From positions 4,260,001 to 4,324,000 of the forward strand of contig NZ_SNWR01000001.1 of NCBI RefSeq assembly GCF_004362215.1: a DNA stretch of 64,000 nucleotides, in the 5' to 3' direction. Made by a program: the position numbers and the translations under genes. Position 1 is the stretch's first letter; the number at the start of each line of letters is the position of its first letter. This DNA comes from Paractinoplanes brasiliensis (lineage in GTDB: Bacteria; Actinomycetota; Actinomycetes; Mycobacteriales; Micromonosporaceae). The notes beneath the pieces are model-generated. The model worked only from the letters and a program-made list of their open reading frames with translations. It was not told the DNA's origin and did not search any database. Below are positions 62,267-64,000 of the stretch, piece by piece.

Positions 62267-64000
62267 TCAGTCGATCGTGCAGACCACAGCGCCCGCGGTG
62301 ACCGTCTCGCCGACCTTGATGGACAATGCCGACACCGTGCCCGCCTTGTGGGCCTGCAGGGGCTGCTCCATCTTCATGGCCTCGACCACGACGATCACGT
62401 CGCCCTCCGAGACGGTGTCACCGTCGGAGACCGCGACCTTGACGATCGTGCCCTGCATAGGAGCCGTCAGAGCCGCGCCGCCGGCTTGGGCCGCGGTGCC
62501 GCCAGAGCCCGAGGCACGCCGGGAAGCAGGGCGGCCGGACGCAGCCGGGCCGCCGCCCTGCAGCAGCTTCGCGGGCACCCGTACCTCCAGCCGCTTGCCG
62601 CCCACCTCGACCACCACGGTCTCGCGCTCGCCGCTGTCGCTGCCGGCGACCGCCCCGCCGGTGAAGGGCTCGACCTCGTTGGCCCACTCGGTCTCGATCC
62701 ACCGGGTGTGAACAGTGAAGGGCTCCGCGGTGAAGGCCGCGTCGCGCACCACGGCGCGATGGAACGGAAGCACGGTCGCGATCCCGTCGATCACCGTCTC
62801 GTCGAGCGCGCGCCGGGAACGCTCCAGCGCCTCTTCCCGCGTACGGCCGGAAACGATGATCTTTGCCAGCAGGGAGTCGAAGTTGCCTCCGATGACACTG
62901 CCCGCCTCGACCCCCGCGTCCACGCGCACACCCGGGCCGAGCGGCCACGACAGCGACGCGACGACGCCGGGGGCGGGCAGGAAGTTGCGGCCCGGGTCCT
63001 CGCCGTTGATGCGGAACTCGATGGAGTGGCCGCGGGGCGCCGGGTCCGCGGTGAGTTCGAGGGCCTCACCCGCGGCGATGCGGAACTGCTCGCGTACGAG
63101 GTCGAGGCCGGCCGTCTCCTCGCTCACCGGATGCTCGACCTGCAGGCGCGTGTTGACCTCGAGGAACGAGATGGTGCCGTCCTGTCCGACGAGATATTCG
63201 ACAGTGCCCGCGCCGTGATAGCCGGCCTCGAGGCAGATCGCCTTGGCGCTCTCGTGGATGGCGGCGCGCTGCTCGTCGGTGAGGAACGGGGCCGGCGCCT
63301 CCTCGACCAGCTTCTGATGGCGGCGCTGCAGCGAGCAGTCGCGCGTGCCGACCACGACCACGTTGCCGTGCGTGTCCGCCAGGACCTGGGCCTCGACGTG
63401 CCGCGGCCGGTCGAGGTAGCGCTCGACGAAGCACTCGCCGCGTCCGAAGGCCGCCACCGCCTCGCGTGTCGCGCTCTCGAACAGCGCCGGGATCTCGTCG
63501 AGCGTACGGGCGACCTTGAGCCCCCGGCCGCCGCCACCGAACGCCGCCTTGATCGCCACCGGCAGCCCGTGCTGCTCGGCGAAGGCGATGATCTCGGACG
63601 CGTCGGCCACCGGGTCGGCTGTGCCCGGCACCAGCGGCGCGCCGGCCCGCTGCGCGATGTGCCGCGCGGTGACCTTGTCGCCCAGGTCGCGGATGGCCTG
63701 CGGGGTGGGCCCGACCCAGGTCAGGCCCGCGTCGAGCACCGCCTGCGCGAAGTCGGCGTTTTCCGACAGGAAGCCGTAGCCGGGATGCACAGCGTCGGCC
63801 CCGGCCCGTGCGGCGACGTCGAGCAGCTTGTCGATGCGCAGATAGGTCTCGGCGGCCGTCTCACCGTCCAACGCGTACGCCTCGTCGGCGAGCCGGGCGT
63901 GCACCGCGTCGCGATCACTGTCGGCATAGACGGCGACGCAGGCGAGACCGGCGTCCTGACAGGCCCGGGCGACCCGGACGGCGATCTCGCCACGGTTGGC
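62267..64000 (-). CDS. Acyl-CoA carboxylase alpha subunit: biotin carboxylase plus biotin carrier (cut by window end)
   Basis: The visible 577 residues hold a biotin carboxylase domain (ATP-grasp GGGGRGLKVA, catalytic EVNTRLQVEHPVSEE) and a C-terminal biotinyl domain with the biotin lysine in VVEAMKMEQPL. A reading that starts at GTG/ATG 63904 would cut the Rossmann-like N-terminal fold, and the frame stays open with conserved residues (ANRGEIAVRVARACQDAGL) to the window edge, so the true start is outside. It carboxylates acetyl- or propionyl-CoA with a beta subunit encoded elsewhere. Confidence 0.96.
   Translation of the reverse strand, partial: ANRGEIAVRVARACQDAGLACVAVYADSDRDAVHARLADEAYALDGETAAETYLRIDKLLDVAARAGADAVHPGYGFLSENADFAQAVLDAGLTWVGPTPQAIRDLGDKVTARHIAQRAGAPLVPGTADPVADASEIIAFAEQHGLPVAIKAAFGGGGRGLKVARTLDEIPALFESATREAVAAFGRGECFVERYLDRPRHVEAQVLADTHGNVVVVGTRDCSLQRRHQKLVEEAPAPFLTDEQRAAIHESAKAICLEAGYHGAGTVEYLVGQDGTISFLEVNTRLQVEHPVSEETAGLDLVREQFRIAAGEALELTADPAPRGHSIEFRINGEDPGRNFLPAPGVVASLSWPLGPGVRVDAGVEAGSVIGGNFDSLLAKIIVSGRTREEALERSRRALDETVIDGIATVLPFHRAVVRDAAFTAEPFTVHTRWIETEWANEVEPFTGGAVAGSDSGERETVVVEVGGKRLEVRVPAKLLQGGGPAASGRPASRRASGSGGTAAQAGGAALTAPMQGTIVKVAVSDGDTVSEGDVIVVVEAMKMEQPLQAHKAGTVSALSIKVGETVTAGAVVCTID

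Noticed and set aside
62267..63904. The biotin carboxylase starting at 63904
   Set aside because: Conserved N-terminal residues of the fold continue in frame to the window edge, so that start codon is internal.

Overview
The window is a chromosomal segment from a very GC-rich actinobacterium. The GC-saturated third codon positions, the frequent GTG/TTG starts, the dense gene packing, a complete Streptomyces-type conservon (NIT kinase, roadblock protein, DUF742 protein, small GTPase), an SCO4848-type membrane protein and the nucleoside/deo gene order all point to Micromonosporaceae (Actinoplanes-like). That assignment is an inference from style and gene content; there is no rRNA gene in the window. 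I saw no tRNA, CRISPR array, intact insertion sequence or prophage.

Layout. 1-3.7 kb: the end of a polyprenyl-phosphate sugar transferase, then cysQ-cysD-cysN for sulfate activation. 3.7-13.1 kb: a STAS/ATPase-fold protein on the minus strand, then an arabinan/arabinoside utilisation operon: a LacI regulator, a GH51 arabinofuranosidase, an ABC sugar importer without its ATPase, and two secreted GH43 enzymes. The palindrome CAACGTTG occurs next to the lacI promoter and twice before the GH51 gene and is the likely operator. 13.1-18.5 kb: galE-galK, trpS, a 2H phosphoesterase, a YihY protein and a small unknown. 18.5-20.6 kb: a TetR regulator divergent from a membrane protein with an internal 18-bp repeat, with two matching 14-bp operators between them.

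20.8-30.7 kb and 43.8-50.6 kb form a split nucleoside uptake and salvage system: a BMP-family lipoprotein, ATPase and two permeases, cytidine deaminase with a long extra C-terminus, thymidine phosphorylase and adenosine deaminase; later deoC, two aldehyde dehydrogenases (one lacking the catalytic half), upp, and a PGM2-like mutase that could supply the phosphopentomutase step. Between them lie a four-gene conservon (31.1-36.2 kb), regulators and small enzymes, a 35-bp tandem repeat between two convergent genes, and a pair of large unknown genes (40.5-43.7 kb). The larger of these looks like an inactive IS110-type transposase fold and carries the same C-terminal module as the conservon kinase. 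This is the best candidate for an undescribed system in the window.

50.6-64 kb: a transmembrane Ser/Thr kinase, a 613-bp gene-free stretch with a perfect 28-bp palindrome, an M20 amidohydrolase, a DUF4349 lipoprotein, a metallo-beta-lactamase-fold hydrolase, several small proteins, two GNAT-type acetyltransferases, a gamma-glutamylcyclotransferase-like protein, an LpdA-type flavoprotein, a DedA protein and the biotin-carboxylase subunit of an acyl-CoA carboxylase, cut by the window end.

Two architectural habits recur. Sixteen genes have a TANNNT-like -10 hexamer 6-8 bases before the start codon, the signature of leaderless mRNAs; I used this to choose several starts. Six convergent gene pairs share or abut their stop codons, four of them on the palindrome CTAG.
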